Below, piece by piece: positions 54,039 through 63,028 of a stretch of DNA of 64,000 bases. The stretch is from Jiella avicenniae. GTDB taxonomy: Bacteria; Pseudomonadota; Alphaproteobacteria; Rhizobiales; Rhizobiaceae. Below the pieces are notes generated by a model. That model was not told where the DNA came from. It saw nothing but the letters and a program-made list of their open reading frames with translations, and ran no database searches. Every line of letters begins with the position of its first letter. Positions within the stretch are counted from its first letter, which is position 1. The DNA is taken from NCBI RefSeq assembly GCF_021390325.1, contig NZ_JAJUWU010000019.1, positions 1 through 64,000 of the forward strand. Direction: 5' to 3'. The translations under genes and the position numbers were made by a program.

Positions 54039-54144
54039 GGCTTGATGCTGGCGCCCATTCTGCAGCGTCGATACCCGCTTCGACCCGCGAGATCGCACCC
54101 CACACCTTGCACAGCCGGCCTGAATCGACGAAACGAGGACCGAA

Positions 54145-55284
54145 ATGACGATCGACGTGAATGCCGTGCCGCTCGATGCGGAGGCGATGCTGAATGGCCT
54201 GAAGCGCTGGGTCGAGCTGGAGAGCCCGACCTACGACAAGCCGTCAGTGGACAAGATGACGGCGATGGCGGCGCAGGACATGGAGGATCTCGGCTTTTCG
54301 GTCGAGATGATCCCTGGACCAGAGGGTCTTGGCGATTGCGCCAGAGCCGCCTTTCCGCATGAAAACTCTGGCGAGCCCGGCGTTCTGATCATCGGTCATC
54401 TCGACACGGTGCATCCGCTGGGAACGCTGGAGAAGCTGCCGTTCCGGCGCGAGGGCAATCGCTGTTGGGGGCCGGGCATCTGCGACATGAAGGGCGGCAA
54501 CTACGCCGCGATCGGCGCGGTGAAGGCGCTGGCCGACATGGGGGTGAAGACGCCGCTGCCGGTGCACGTGCTTTTGACCTCCGACGAGGAGATCGGCACG
54601 CCCGGCACGAGGGCGCTGATCGAGGCGGAAGCGGCCAAGCACAAATACGTCCTCGTTCCCGAACCCGCCTGGGGCCGCAACACCGTCGTCACCGGCCGCT
54701 ATGCCATCGCCCGCTACCACCTCACCGCCATGGGCCGGCCGAGCCATGCCGGTGCGGCGCTGAAAGCCGGGCAGTCGGCGGTGAAGATGATGGCGAAGGA
54801 ACTCCTCGCCATCGAGGACATGACCGACGACGACTGCACCTTCTCCGTCTCGGTCGTCCATGGCGGGCAGTGGGTGAACTGCGTGCCGACGGTCTGCCGG
54901 GCCGAATGCCTGTCGATGGCCAAGCGCCAGGACGATCTCGACCGCGGCGCGGCGCGGCTGATGGCCTTCGACCGGAGAGAGGCGGACGGCACCGGCTTCT
55001 TCGTCGAAAAGAGCGTCGTTCGGCCGGTCTGGGAGGCGAGCGCAGGGACGATGGATCTGTTCGAACGGGCAAAACGCATCGCCGGCGATCTCGGCTTTCC
55101 GCTCGCCCATGCTTCGGAGGGCGGCGGCTCGGACGGAAACTTCACCGGCGCGATGGGCCTGCCGACCCTCGACGGCCTCGGCGTCGTCGGCGCCGACGTC
55201 CATACGCTGAACGAGCACATCGAGGTGGGCAGCCTCGCCTCGCGCGGCCGGCTGATCGCCGGGCTTCTGGCGGAGCTCGACTGA
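54145..55284 (+). CDS. M20-family peptidase (glutamate carboxypeptidase-like)
   Basis: A 379-aa enzyme with GAGGA five bases before the ATG. Metal and catalytic residues: H85 and D87 in IIGHLDTVHPLGT, D114 in GPGICDMKGG, E148/E149 in TSDEEIG, and the lid-domain segment MGRPSHAGAALKAGQSA. The arrangement resembles carboxypeptidase G2/CPDG2-like enzymes that release C-terminal glutamate. It has no signal peptide. It lies downstream of the peptide operon across a repeat-rich spacer and is followed by an amidase 34 bases later. Confidence 0.92.
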   Translation: MTIDVNAVPLDAEAMLNGLKRWVELESPTYDKPSVDKMTAMAAQDMEDLGFSVEMIPGPEGLGDCARAAFPHENSGEPGVLIIGHLDTVHPLGTLEKLPFRREGNRCWGPGICDMKGGNYAAIGAVKALADMGVKTPLPVHVLLTSDEEIGTPGTRALIEAEAAKHKYVLVPEPAWGRNTVVTGRYAIARYHLTAMGRPSHAGAALKAGQSAVKMMAKELLAIEDMTDDDCTFSVSVVHGGQWVNCVPTVCRAECLSMAKRQDDLDRGAARLMAFDRREADGTGFFVEKSVVRPVWEASAGTMDLFERAKRIAGDLGFPLAHASEGGGSDGNFTGAMGLPTLDGLGVVGADVHTLNEHIEVGSLASRGRLIAGLLAELD

Positions 55285-55318
55285 TGGGCGCTCTTCCTCT
55301 CCTCGCCGGGGCGCGGCC

Positions 55319-56812
55319 GTGACGCTTCCGGGCGGCACGTCGGAGGAGAACGCAGCGAAGGGCGGCGTCGTGTCGCCCTTCGCTGCCGCTCATTCGCTGC
55401 GGGCGCCGGAGGGCGACATCCCCGCCCTCTGCGCGATGTCCGCCGGCGACCTCGTCGGCGCGATCACGGCAGGGGAGGTTTCGGTCGTCGAGGTCGTTAC
55501 GGCCTTTCTCGACCGGATCGACGCGATCAACCCCGTCCACAACGCCATCGTCTCCCTCCGACCGCGGGCGGAAGTTCTCGCGGACGCGGCGCGCAAGGAC
55601 GCCGTGCGCGGAGCGGGGGCCGAAATCGGCCCGCTCTTCGGCCTGCCCGTCGCGATCAAGGACCTCGCCCCGACGAAGGGGCTGACGACCACCTTCGGCT
55701 CGCCGATCTTCCGCGACCACGTGCCGGACGAGGACGGGATCTCCACGGCCCGCATCCGCGCTGCCGGCGCGATCGTCATCGGCAAGACCAACACGCCGGA
55801 ATTCGGTCTCGGCTCCCACACCTTCAACGAGGTGTTCGGCGCGACGGGCAACGCCTTCGACCCGAGCCGCTCGGCCGGCGGATCGAGCGGCGGGGCCGCT
55901 GTGGCGCTGGCGACGCGCATGGTGCCCATCGCCGACGGCTCGGACATGGGCGGATCTTTGCGCAATCCCGCCGCCTTCAACAACGTCTACGGCCTGCGCC
56001 CCTCCTTCGGGCGGGTGCCGAGCCTGCCGGCCGGCAACGTCTTCGAGGCGCAGCTGGCGACCGACGGCCCGATGGCGCGGAGCGCCGAGGATCTTGCCCT
56101 CCTGCTTTCGGTGCAGTCCGGCGCCGATCCGCGCCAGCCGCTGTCTTCTCGCCTCGAAAGCCTGGGCACTTCGCGCTTTTCGCAGGACCGGCCGGTACGC
56201 ATCGGCTGGCTCGGCGATCTCGGCGGCCATCTCGCCATGGAAGACGGCATCACCGACACCGGCCTCGCAGCTCTCGCGCGGCTACAGGGTGCCGAGACGA
56301 TGCCATGCGACCTCGGCTTCGACCCCGAGCGGCTGTGGCAGGGCTTCGTCGTCCAGCGGCAGGCGGCGCTCGCCATGCGCTACGGGCCGCTCTTCGACGA
56401 CCCGACAAAGCGCGACCTGCTGAAGCCCGAGATGCAGTGGGAGATCGAGAATGGTCGCACCCGGTCCGCCCTCGACCTGCACCATGCATTCGAGACCCGC
56501 ACGGTCCTGCATCTGCGGCTGCTCGATCTGTTCCGCCGCTTCGACGTCCTGGCTCTGCCCGCAGCACAGGTCTGGCCGTTCCCGGTCGACTGGCGTTGGC
56601 CGCAGGAGATAGCCGGCCGGAAGATGGACAGCTATCACCGCTGGATGGAATGCGTCGCCTTGGGAACCCTGTCCGGCTGCCCGGTCCTGGCCCTTCCTGC
56701 CGGCTTTCGCGACGGGCTCTCCACCGGCGTGCAGATCATCGCGCCGCTCGGCCGCGAGGCGGATCTGATCGACCTCGCCCGGGCCTACGAGGGCCGATCG
56801 CCGGCAGTGTGA
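55319..56812 (+). CDS. amidase (amidase signature family)
   Basis: A 497-aa amidase-signature enzyme with the Ser-cisSer-Lys triad visible: K114 in PVAIKDLAPTKG, the GGSSGG loop (187-192), and nucleophile S213 in DMGGSLRNPAAF. The reported start is a GTG; an internal ATG at codon 40 (MSAGDLVGAITAGEVS) matches the usual family start and may be the true one. It hydrolyses an unknown amide to acid and ammonia. It is likely cotranscribed with the preceding M20 peptidase. Confidence 0.91.
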   Translation: MTLPGGTSEENAAKGGVVSPFAAAHSLRAPEGDIPALCAMSAGDLVGAITAGEVSVVEVVTAFLDRIDAINPVHNAIVSLRPRAEVLADAARKDAVRGAGAEIGPLFGLPVAIKDLAPTKGLTTTFGSPIFRDHVPDEDGISTARIRAAGAIVIGKTNTPEFGLGSHTFNEVFGATGNAFDPSRSAGGSSGGAAVALATRMVPIADGSDMGGSLRNPAAFNNVYGLRPSFGRVPSLPAGNVFEAQLATDGPMARSAEDLALLLSVQSGADPRQPLSSRLESLGTSRFSQDRPVRIGWLGDLGGHLAMEDGITDTGLAALARLQGAETMPCDLGFDPERLWQGFVVQRQAALAMRYGPLFDDPTKRDLLKPEMQWEIENGRTRSALDLHHAFETRTVLHLRLLDLFRRFDVLALPAAQVWPFPVDWRWPQEIAGRKMDSYHRWMECVALGTLSGCPVLALPAGFRDGLSTGVQIIAPLGREADLIDLARAYEGRSPAV

Positions 56813-56969
56813 CGTCCTCCGGAGCGGTCTTTCGCCCTGGCGGCTCGTTTCGCCTCGCGTCCTGGTGTTTGCCGGCTTTTTCCTCGCAATGCCGCAGTTT
56901 TGAGCATCTTCGCTCGAAATAGGGCGGCCGGCATTGCGGAGAAATGCGGCACCGCCCGGTCTTCGCGAG

Positions 56970-56986
56970 TTGGCACGGCCGTTGCA
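56970..56986 (+). promoter_or_regulatory. sigma-54 (RpoN) promoter
   Basis: TGGCAC (56971-56976), five bases, then TTGCA (56982-56986), preceded by T, is a full match to the -24/-12 consensus TGGCAC-N5-TTGCW. The predicted start is near 56997, about 27 bases before the TTG start of the ABC operon. It implies activation by an NtrC-type enhancer-binding protein and probable nitrogen control of the operon from 57024 onward. The rest of the 210-bp gap shows nothing else I can name. Confidence 0.8.
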
Positions 56987-57023
56987 TTGATCGGCGCGTA
57001 ACGCCTCATGCGAAAGTCATGCC

Positions 57024-58016
57024 TTGCCGAACCAAGCCGCCGATCTCGAACTTGCCGCCGTCACCAAGGCCTATGGCGAGACGGTCGCCGTCGACGCCGT
57101 CTCCCTGAAGATTCCCGCCGGCACCTATTGCTGCCTGCTCGGGCCGTCCGGTTGCGGCAAGTCCTCGACGCTGCGGATGATCGCCGGCCACGAATTCATC
57201 TCCGACGGCGACGTGATGATCGGCGACACGGTGGTCAACGACCTGCCGCCGGCCAAGCGCGGCACGGCGATGATGTTTCAGAACTACGCGCTGTTTCCGC
57301 ACCTGTCGGTGCGCGAGAACGTCGCCTTCTCGCTGAAGATGGCGGGCGTCGGCAAGACCGAGCGGTTGCGCCGGGCCGACGAACTGCTCGACCTCGTCGA
57401 CATGACGAAATACGGAGGCCGGCTGCCGAGCCAGCTCTCCGGCGGACAGCAGCAGCGCGTCGCTCTGGCGCGGGCGCTGGTCACCAACCCCACGGTGCTG
57501 CTGCTCGACGAGCCGCTGTCCGCGCTCGACCCGTTCCTCAGGATCCGCATGCGGGCCGAGCTGAAGCGCTACCAGCGCGAGTTCGGCATTTCCTTCATCC
57601 ACGTCACCCACAGCCAGGAGGAGGCGATGGCGCTCGCCGACATGGTGGTGGTGATGAACGACGGCCGGATCGAGCAGGTCGGATCGCCGCGCGAGGTCTT
57701 CAACGCGCCGAAGACGACCTTCGTCGCCAAGTTCATGGGCGGCCACAACGTCGTGCCGGAGGGCGGCCGGAAATACGCCGTCAGAGCCGATCGCCTGAAG
57801 CTCGCCGCTCCGGCGTCCGCCGGGGCCGCCGACACCGCGACGGTCACCGACGTCGAATATCAGGGCATGACCGTCCATGTGGCGATGACCCGCAGGGACG
57901 GCACCGAACTTCTGGCGACCCTGCCGGAAAGCGAATTCGACCGCGCGCCGGTCAAGGTCGGCGACGAGGTCCATGTCGCCTGGCAGCCGTCCGACAGGCA
58001 CGAACTGGCCGCCTGA
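57024..58016 (+). CDS. polyamine-type ABC transporter ATP-binding protein (PotA-like)
   Basis: A 330-aa ATPase. Walker A GPSGCGKS (40-47), MFQNYALFPHLSVRENVAF, signature LSGGQQQR, Walker B LLLDEPLSALD, switch HVTHSQEEAMALAD and a C-terminal TOBE-like domain (about 245-330). It starts at TTG 57024; nearby ATGs at 57008 and 57019 are in other frames. It drives uptake through the two permeases encoded downstream and is the first gene after the sigma-54 promoter. Confidence 0.93.
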   Translation: MPNQAADLELAAVTKAYGETVAVDAVSLKIPAGTYCCLLGPSGCGKSSTLRMIAGHEFISDGDVMIGDTVVNDLPPAKRGTAMMFQNYALFPHLSVRENVAFSLKMAGVGKTERLRRADELLDLVDMTKYGGRLPSQLSGGQQQRVALARALVTNPTVLLLDEPLSALDPFLRIRMRAELKRYQREFGISFIHVTHSQEEAMALADMVVVMNDGRIEQVGSPREVFNAPKTTFVAKFMGGHNVVPEGGRKYAVRADRLKLAAPASAGAADTATVTDVEYQGMTVHVAMTRRDGTELLATLPESEFDRAPVKVGDEVHVAWQPSDRHELAA

Positions 58017-58066
58017 CCTTCATCCCCTCCCAGTTTTCCAACCATCAGACGGAGTAACCCCGAATC

Positions 58067-59350
58067 ATGACTATCCTGAAGGAAACCCGTGGCGGCATCA
58101 CCCGCCGGTCGATCCTGAAAGCCTCGGCGGCGCTCGCCGGGGCCGGGGTCGTCACCAAGGTCACCGGCTTTCCGGCGATCGCCCAGGAGAAGGTGACGCT
58201 GCGCTATCTGTCGACGGCGGTGAACCAGTCGCCGGCCATCGCCGCGAAGGCCGGCGAGGATCTCGGCATCAACATCGAATACATCGCGGTGACGACGGAC
58301 GACGTCGCCAAGCGCGTCATCACCCAGCCGAACTCCTTCGATCTCGTCGACACCGAATATTTCGCCCTGCCGAAGCTGCTTCCCTCCGGCAACATCATGG
58401 GTCTCGACGCCTCGAAGATCAAACTGTCCGACAAGATCGCCTCGGTGATCCGCAACGGCACTGTCGACGGCAAGAAGGTCGGCCTCGACGGCACGGCGCC
58501 GACGGAGGTGCTGTATCTGCCGGACGAGGAGGCGACCGAGTTCGCCGGCGAGGAGACCGGCTTCCTCACCCTCATCCCGACCACCTACAACGCCGATACG
58601 CTCGGCATTCGGCCCGATCTCATCGACGGACCGGTCGACAGCTGGGCGGCGCTGCTGGATCCGAAGTTCAAGGGCAAGGCGGCGACGCTGAACATTCCCT
58701 CGATCGGCATCATGGACGCGGCGATGGCGATCGAAGCCCGCGGCGACATGAAATACGGCGACAAGGGCAACATGACCCGCGAGGAGATCGACAAGACCAT
58801 CGCGGTCCTGATCGAGGCCAAGCGCAACGGCCAGTTCCGGGCCTTCTGGACCGACTTCAACGAGAGCGTCAACCTGATGGCCTCCGGCGAGGTGGTCATC
58901 CAGTCGATGTGGTCGCCGGCGGTGACGGCCGTGCGCACGCAAGGGATCGAGTGCAAGTACCAGCCGCTGAAGGAAGGGTATCGCGCCTGGGCGTCCGGCT
59001 TCGGCCTGCCGGTGGCGATCGGCGACCGCGAGAAGGACGCCGCCTACGAGTTCATCAACTGGTTCCTCTCCGGCTGGGCCGGCGCCCATCTCGCCAAGCA
59101 GGGCTACTACACCGCCGTCCTCGAGACCACGAAGGAGGCGATGGAGCCTTATGAGTGGGCCTATTGGTTCGAGGGCAAGCCGGCCGAGAAGGACATCATG
59201 AGCCCCGACGGCAAGCTTCTCGAAAAGGCCGGCGCCACCCGCGACGGCGGCTCCTACGACGAGCGCATGGGCGCCGTCGCCTGCTGGAACGCCGTCATGG
59301 ACGAGAACATCTACATGATCCGCAAGTGGAACGAGTTCATTGCCGCCTGA
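58067..59350 (+). CDS. ABC substrate-binding protein, polyamine/PotD-like, Tat-exported
   Basis: A 427-aa periplasmic binding protein. Its leader has a twin-arginine motif (ITRRSILKASAALAGAG), predicting Tat export and cleavage near AIAQ (residue 40). The body is of the extracellular solute-binding family 1/6 type (TYNADTLGIRPDLIDGPVDSWAALLDPKFKGKAATLN, FWTDFNESVNLMASGEVVIQSMWSPAV, EFINWFLSGWAGA). Ligands of this group are polyamines and related amines; the neighbouring racemase and amidohydrolase suggest a nitrogen-rich ring compound instead. Confidence 0.9.
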   Translation: MTILKETRGGITRRSILKASAALAGAGVVTKVTGFPAIAQEKVTLRYLSTAVNQSPAIAAKAGEDLGINIEYIAVTTDDVAKRVITQPNSFDLVDTEYFALPKLLPSGNIMGLDASKIKLSDKIASVIRNGTVDGKKVGLDGTAPTEVLYLPDEEATEFAGEETGFLTLIPTTYNADTLGIRPDLIDGPVDSWAALLDPKFKGKAATLNIPSIGIMDAAMAIEARGDMKYGDKGNMTREEIDKTIAVLIEAKRNGQFRAFWTDFNESVNLMASGEVVIQSMWSPAVTAVRTQGIECKYQPLKEGYRAWASGFGLPVAIGDREKDAAYEFINWFLSGWAGAHLAKQGYYTAVLETTKEAMEPYEWAYWFEGKPAEKDIMSPDGKLLEKAGATRDGGSYDERMGAVACWNAVMDENIYMIRKWNEFIAA

Positions 59351-59354
59351 GGTC

Positions 59355-60317
59355 ATGACCGACACGATGGACGCCTCGACCCGGGTCGGGGCGTCCAATG
59401 CCGAAAAAGGCATTTCGAGCGGCGCGAGGAAGCGCCGCACGAGCTGGACTCCTGCCTGGGTGCCCTATGCCCAGGCGGCGCCGCTGGCGCTCGTCTTCTT
59501 CCTGTTCTTCATCCTGCCGCTGGTCGCGACCTTCGTCGTGTCCTTTTGGAACTACACCGAATATTCGATCGAGCCGGCCTTCGTCCTGTCGAACTACCAG
59601 GACGTGTTCTATGGCTGCTTCTCGGGTTCTCCGGCCCTCTGCACCACCTTCGCGACCTATCTCTCGACGTTGAAATTCGTCGCCATCGTCTGGGTGGCGA
59701 CGCTTCTGATCGGCTTTACGGTGGCCTATTTCCTGGCCTTCCACATCCGCACCCTGCCGATGCAGATCGCTCTCTTCATGGTCTGCACCATCCCGTTCTG
59801 GACCTCGAACGTCATCCGGATGATCTCCTGGATTCCGCTTCTCGGCCGCAACGGCCTCGTCAACGAGATGCTGACCTCGATCGGTCTCGTCGATGCGCCG
59901 ATCGAGTGGCTGCTCTATTCGGACTTCGCCGTCGCGCTCGCCCTCGTCCACCTCTACACGCTGTTCATGGTGGTGCCGATCTTCAACTCGATGATGCGCA
60001 TCGACCGCTCGCTGATCGAGGCGGCCTACGACGCCGGCGCCTCCGGCTGGCAGACGCTGACCAACGTCATCATCCCGCTGGTCAAGCCGGGCATCCTGAT
60101 CGGCTCGATCTTCGTCGTCACCATCGTGACCGGCGACTATCTGACCATCGGCATCATGGGCGGCCAGCAGATCGCCTCGGTCGGCAAGACCATCCAGACC
60201 CAGATCAACTTCCTGCAGTTCCCCATCGCTGCCGCCAACGCCATCGTGCTCCTCGCCGTGGTGCTTCTGACGATCTGGGGCATGCTGCGGCTCGTCGACA
60301 TCCGCAAGGAGCTCTAG
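59355..60317 (+). CDS. ABC transporter permease (PotB-like)
   Basis: A 320-aa inner-membrane permease starting at ATG 59355 five bases after the binding-protein stop. It has a basic cytoplasmic N-terminus, then six TM helices (first AAPLALVFFLFFILPLVATFVVSFW) and the EAA loop IDRSLIEAAYDAGASGWQTLTNVIIPLVKPGI. It resembles PotB/PotH in length and layout. Confidence 0.94.
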   Translation: MTDTMDASTRVGASNAEKGISSGARKRRTSWTPAWVPYAQAAPLALVFFLFFILPLVATFVVSFWNYTEYSIEPAFVLSNYQDVFYGCFSGSPALCTTFATYLSTLKFVAIVWVATLLIGFTVAYFLAFHIRTLPMQIALFMVCTIPFWTSNVIRMISWIPLLGRNGLVNEMLTSIGLVDAPIEWLLYSDFAVALALVHLYTLFMVVPIFNSMMRIDRSLIEAAYDAGASGWQTLTNVIIPLVKPGILIGSIFVVTIVTGDYLTIGIMGGQQIASVGKTIQTQINFLQFPIAAANAIVLLAVVLLTIWGMLRLVDIRKEL

Positions 60318-60321
60318 AGAG

Positions 60322-61221
60322 ATGACTGCGGGATCCGCTTACCGCGAGGAGAGAAGGCCGCGCTCGTTCTATGCGCTGGCGGTGTTCTTCGCACTCTTCG
60401 TGGTCTTCCTCTACGGGCCGGTGGTGACGATCCTCACCCTGTCCTTCCAGGGGCCCTCGGGCGGGCTGACCTTCCCGATGAACGGCTTTTCCTTCTACTG
60501 GTTCGAGCGCCTGTGGAGCGGGCGGGGCACGGTCGACATCGGCAGCGCCTTCGAGCGCTCGCTGATGCTGGGGCTGACGGTGATGGTGCTGACCGTCGTC
60601 GTCTCGGTGCTGGCGGGGCTCGCCTTTCGCAAGAAGTTCGTCGGCGCGACGCCGCTCTTCTATGTCGCGATTGCCAGTCTCATCGTTCCCTCGATCGTCG
60701 TTTCGCTCGGCATCGCGCTGGAATTCCGCATTCTCGACGACGTCTTCCGGCCGGTCCTCGCCTCGATCGGCCTGGTCTCCCGGCGCGGCAATTCGCTCGG
60801 CCTGTTCACCTCCGGCCTCGGCGCGCATCTGTCCTGGACGCTGCCCTTCGGCCTGCTGATCATGTTCGCGGTCTTCAACCGGCTGGACAAGAGCTACGAA
60901 GAGGCGGCGCGCGATCTCGGCGCCTCGAACTGGCAGAGCTTTTGCCATGTCATCCTGCCGATGATCGCGCCGTTCCTGATCGGCATCTCGCTCTTCGGCT
61001 TCACGCTGTCCTGGGACGAGATCGCCCGGTCCAGTCAGGCCATGGGCTCGACGAACACGCTGCCGCTCGAACTGGCGGCGCTGACGACGACGGTGACCAC
61101 CCCGGAAATCTATGCTCTCGGAACGTCCGTCACCGCGGTGTCCTTCACCGTCATCTTCGGGACGCTCGCCGCCTTCGTGCTTTTGCAGAGGCGCAGACGG
61201 CTGCGCGCGCTCGCCGAATGA
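60322..61221 (+). CDS. ABC transporter permease (PotC-like)
   Basis: A 299-aa permease starting four bases after the previous stop, preceded by AGAGAG. Six TM helices (FYALAVFFALFVVFLYGPVVTILTLSF first) and the EAA loop DKSYEEAARDLGASNWQSFCHVILPMIAPFLI. Pairs with the PotB-like permease. A 160-bp gap follows before the racemase gene. Confidence 0.94.
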   Translation: MTAGSAYREERRPRSFYALAVFFALFVVFLYGPVVTILTLSFQGPSGGLTFPMNGFSFYWFERLWSGRGTVDIGSAFERSLMLGLTVMVLTVVVSVLAGLAFRKKFVGATPLFYVAIASLIVPSIVVSLGIALEFRILDDVFRPVLASIGLVSRRGNSLGLFTSGLGAHLSWTLPFGLLIMFAVFNRLDKSYEEAARDLGASNWQSFCHVILPMIAPFLIGISLFGFTLSWDEIARSSQAMGSTNTLPLELAALTTTVTTPEIYALGTSVTAVSFTVIFGTLAAFVLLQRRRRLRALAE

Positions 61222-61384
61222 GCGTGCGACCGGGTCTTTGCGAAATCGGATCGCCCGCGTGACAAATTCGCCGCCCCGAAATCGTGCGGATGCCGTATGA
61301 GTTTCCTCGTCGCGACTTGCCGGCGGGCCTAACGCCTTGGCGGCGAAGGTCGGACTGGGACCATCAGCCATCTGAGGAGGCCCC

Positions 61385-62137
61385 TTGCGGATCTCGATCG
61401 TCAATCCGAACTCCACCCGGTCGATGACCGAGACGATCGCCCTCGCGGCGCGCCAAGCGGCGGCGCGGGGCACTGAAATCCTCGCCTATCAGAACGACGC
61501 CGGGCCTGTCTCGATCGAAGGCCACGTCGACGGCGCGCTCGCCGTACCGGGGCTCCTCCACGCCCTCGCCATCGCCGAGCGGGACGGGGCCGACGCCCAT
61601 ATCATCGCCTGTTTCGACGACACCGGCCTCGAGGCGGCACGCTCGGTGCTCGAATGCCCGGTGATCGGCATCGGCGAGGCGGCGGCGCGGATGGCGACGC
61701 TGGTGGCCCGGCGCTTCTCGGTGGTCACCACCCTGTCGGTCTCCGTGCCGATCCTCGAAGACAACCTCGTTCGAGCCGGCCTCGCCTCCCTCTGCGCCAG
61801 CGTGCGCGCATCGGAACTCCCGGTGCTCGCCCTCGAAGCCGATCCCGGGGCGGCGATGGCGAAGATTTCCGAGGAGATCGCCCTCGCCATCACCGAGGAT
61901 GGCGCGGAGGCGATCGTGCTCGGCTGTGCCGGAATGGCGGACTTCGCCGAAGCCTTGTCGCGGGAGCATGGCGTGCCGGTGGTCGAGGGCGTTTCGGCCG
62001 CGGTCAAGCTCATGGAGGGGGCGGCGGCCCTCGGCCTGAAGACCGCCAAGCGCGGCGGCTACGGCGCGCCACGCGAAAAGCACCAGGGATTCGCCTATCC
62101 GGAAGGCATGGTCGCGCAGGCGAGGGAGCCCGCATGA
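61385..62137 (+). CDS. Asp/Glu/hydantoin racemase family protein
   Basis: A 250-aa cofactor-independent racemase. A very good ribosome-binding site (GAGGAGG) supports the TTG start at 61385. The opening ISIVNPNSTRSMTETI and the two catalytic cysteines, C76 (IIACFDD) and C181 (IVLGCAGMADFA), fall at the positions reported for hydantoin racemases of rhizobia; allantoin racemase is in the same family. It probably racemises a 5-substituted hydantoin or allantoin-like compound before ring opening. It is followed by an ATGA-overlapping GNAT gene. Confidence 0.9.
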   Translation: MRISIVNPNSTRSMTETIALAARQAAARGTEILAYQNDAGPVSIEGHVDGALAVPGLLHALAIAERDGADAHIIACFDDTGLEAARSVLECPVIGIGEAAARMATLVARRFSVVTTLSVSVPILEDNLVRAGLASLCASVRASELPVLALEADPGAAMAKISEEIALAITEDGAEAIVLGCAGMADFAEALSREHGVPVVEGVSAAVKLMEGAAALGLKTAKRGGYGAPREKHQGFAYPEGMVAQAREPA

Positions 62138-63003
62138 GAGCGGTCGAAGCGGGCTCGCCCCGCCTCGACGTCCGCGTCATGAGCGAGGCCGAGGTGGCGC
62201 TCGCGGTGGAATGGGCCGCCGCCGAGGGATGGAACCCCGGCCTCTGCGACGCCGAAGCCTTCCGCGCCGCCGATCCCGACGGGTTCCTGATGGCTTTCCT
62301 CGACGGCCAGCCGACCGCCGCGATCTCCGTCGTGGCCTATGGCGAAACCCATGGCTTCCTCGGCTTTTTCATCGTCCGTCCGGAGCTACGCGGTCGCGGC
62401 ATCGGCTTTTCGCTCTGGCAGGCGGGCATGGCGCGGCTGGCCGGACGCTCCGTCGGTCTCGACGGCGTCGTCGACCAGCAGGCGAATTACGCAAGATCGG
62501 GCTTCGTCTTCCGGCATCGGAACGTCCGATACGAAGGCCCGGTGCCGCGTGCCGTCGAGGCGCCCGATGATACGCGGCCGGTGACGCAGGACGATTTCGA
62601 GCGACTGGCGCACTTCGACGCCGCTCGTTTCGGCACCGAGCGCCCGCAGTTTCTGGCGGCCTGGCTCGCCGCTCCCGGCCACGTCGCCAGGATCGTCGAG
62701 CGACCGGATGGCGCGTCGGCCGGCTATGGCGTCATCCGTCCATGCCGTGTGGGTTTCAAGATCGGGCCGCTCTTCGCAGAGACGCCCGAAATCGCCTCCA
62801 GCCTCTTCGATGCGCTGGTGCGCAGCGTCCCGCCCGACGAGGCGGTCGTCCTCGACGTTCCCGAGCCGAACGGCGCCGCCGTCGCCTTGGCGGAGACACG
62901 CGGCCTTGCACCGGTCTTCGAGACGGCCCGCATGGTCAGGGGCGCGGCGCCGTCCCTGCCGCTCGACGAGATCTTCGGCGTCACCAGTTTTGAGCTCGGC
63001 TGA
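62134..63003 (+). CDS. GNAT-family acetyltransferase
   Basis: A 289-aa protein starting in the ATGA overlap at 62134. The N-terminal GNAT domain (about 10-130) shows the acetyl-CoA loop RPELRGRGIGFSLWQ (83-97) and FLGFFIV. The C-terminal half (about 140-285) resembles the second domain found in YitH/HolE-type GNAT proteins (GYGVIRPCRVGFKIGPLFAETPEIASSLFDAL). The substrate is unknown; membership in the operon suggests acetylation of an amine produced by, or imported for, this pathway. Confidence 0.85.
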   Translation: MRAVEAGSPRLDVRVMSEAEVALAVEWAAAEGWNPGLCDAEAFRAADPDGFLMAFLDGQPTAAISVVAYGETHGFLGFFIVRPELRGRGIGFSLWQAGMARLAGRSVGLDGVVDQQANYARSGFVFRHRNVRYEGPVPRAVEAPDDTRPVTQDDFERLAHFDAARFGTERPQFLAAWLAAPGHVARIVERPDGASAGYGVIRPCRVGFKIGPLFAETPEIASSLFDALVRSVPPDEAVVLDVPEPNGAAVALAETRGLAPVFETARMVRGAAPSLPLDEIFGVTSFELG

Positions 63004-63028
63004 GCGTCCGGCGGGCCAGGCGGAGAGA

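Noticed and set aside
57008-58057. A 349-aa frame starting at ATG 57008 in place of the ATPase.
   Set aside because: It is the +1 shadow of the ATPase gene, Arg-rich without Walker motifs; the true frame starts at TTG 57024.
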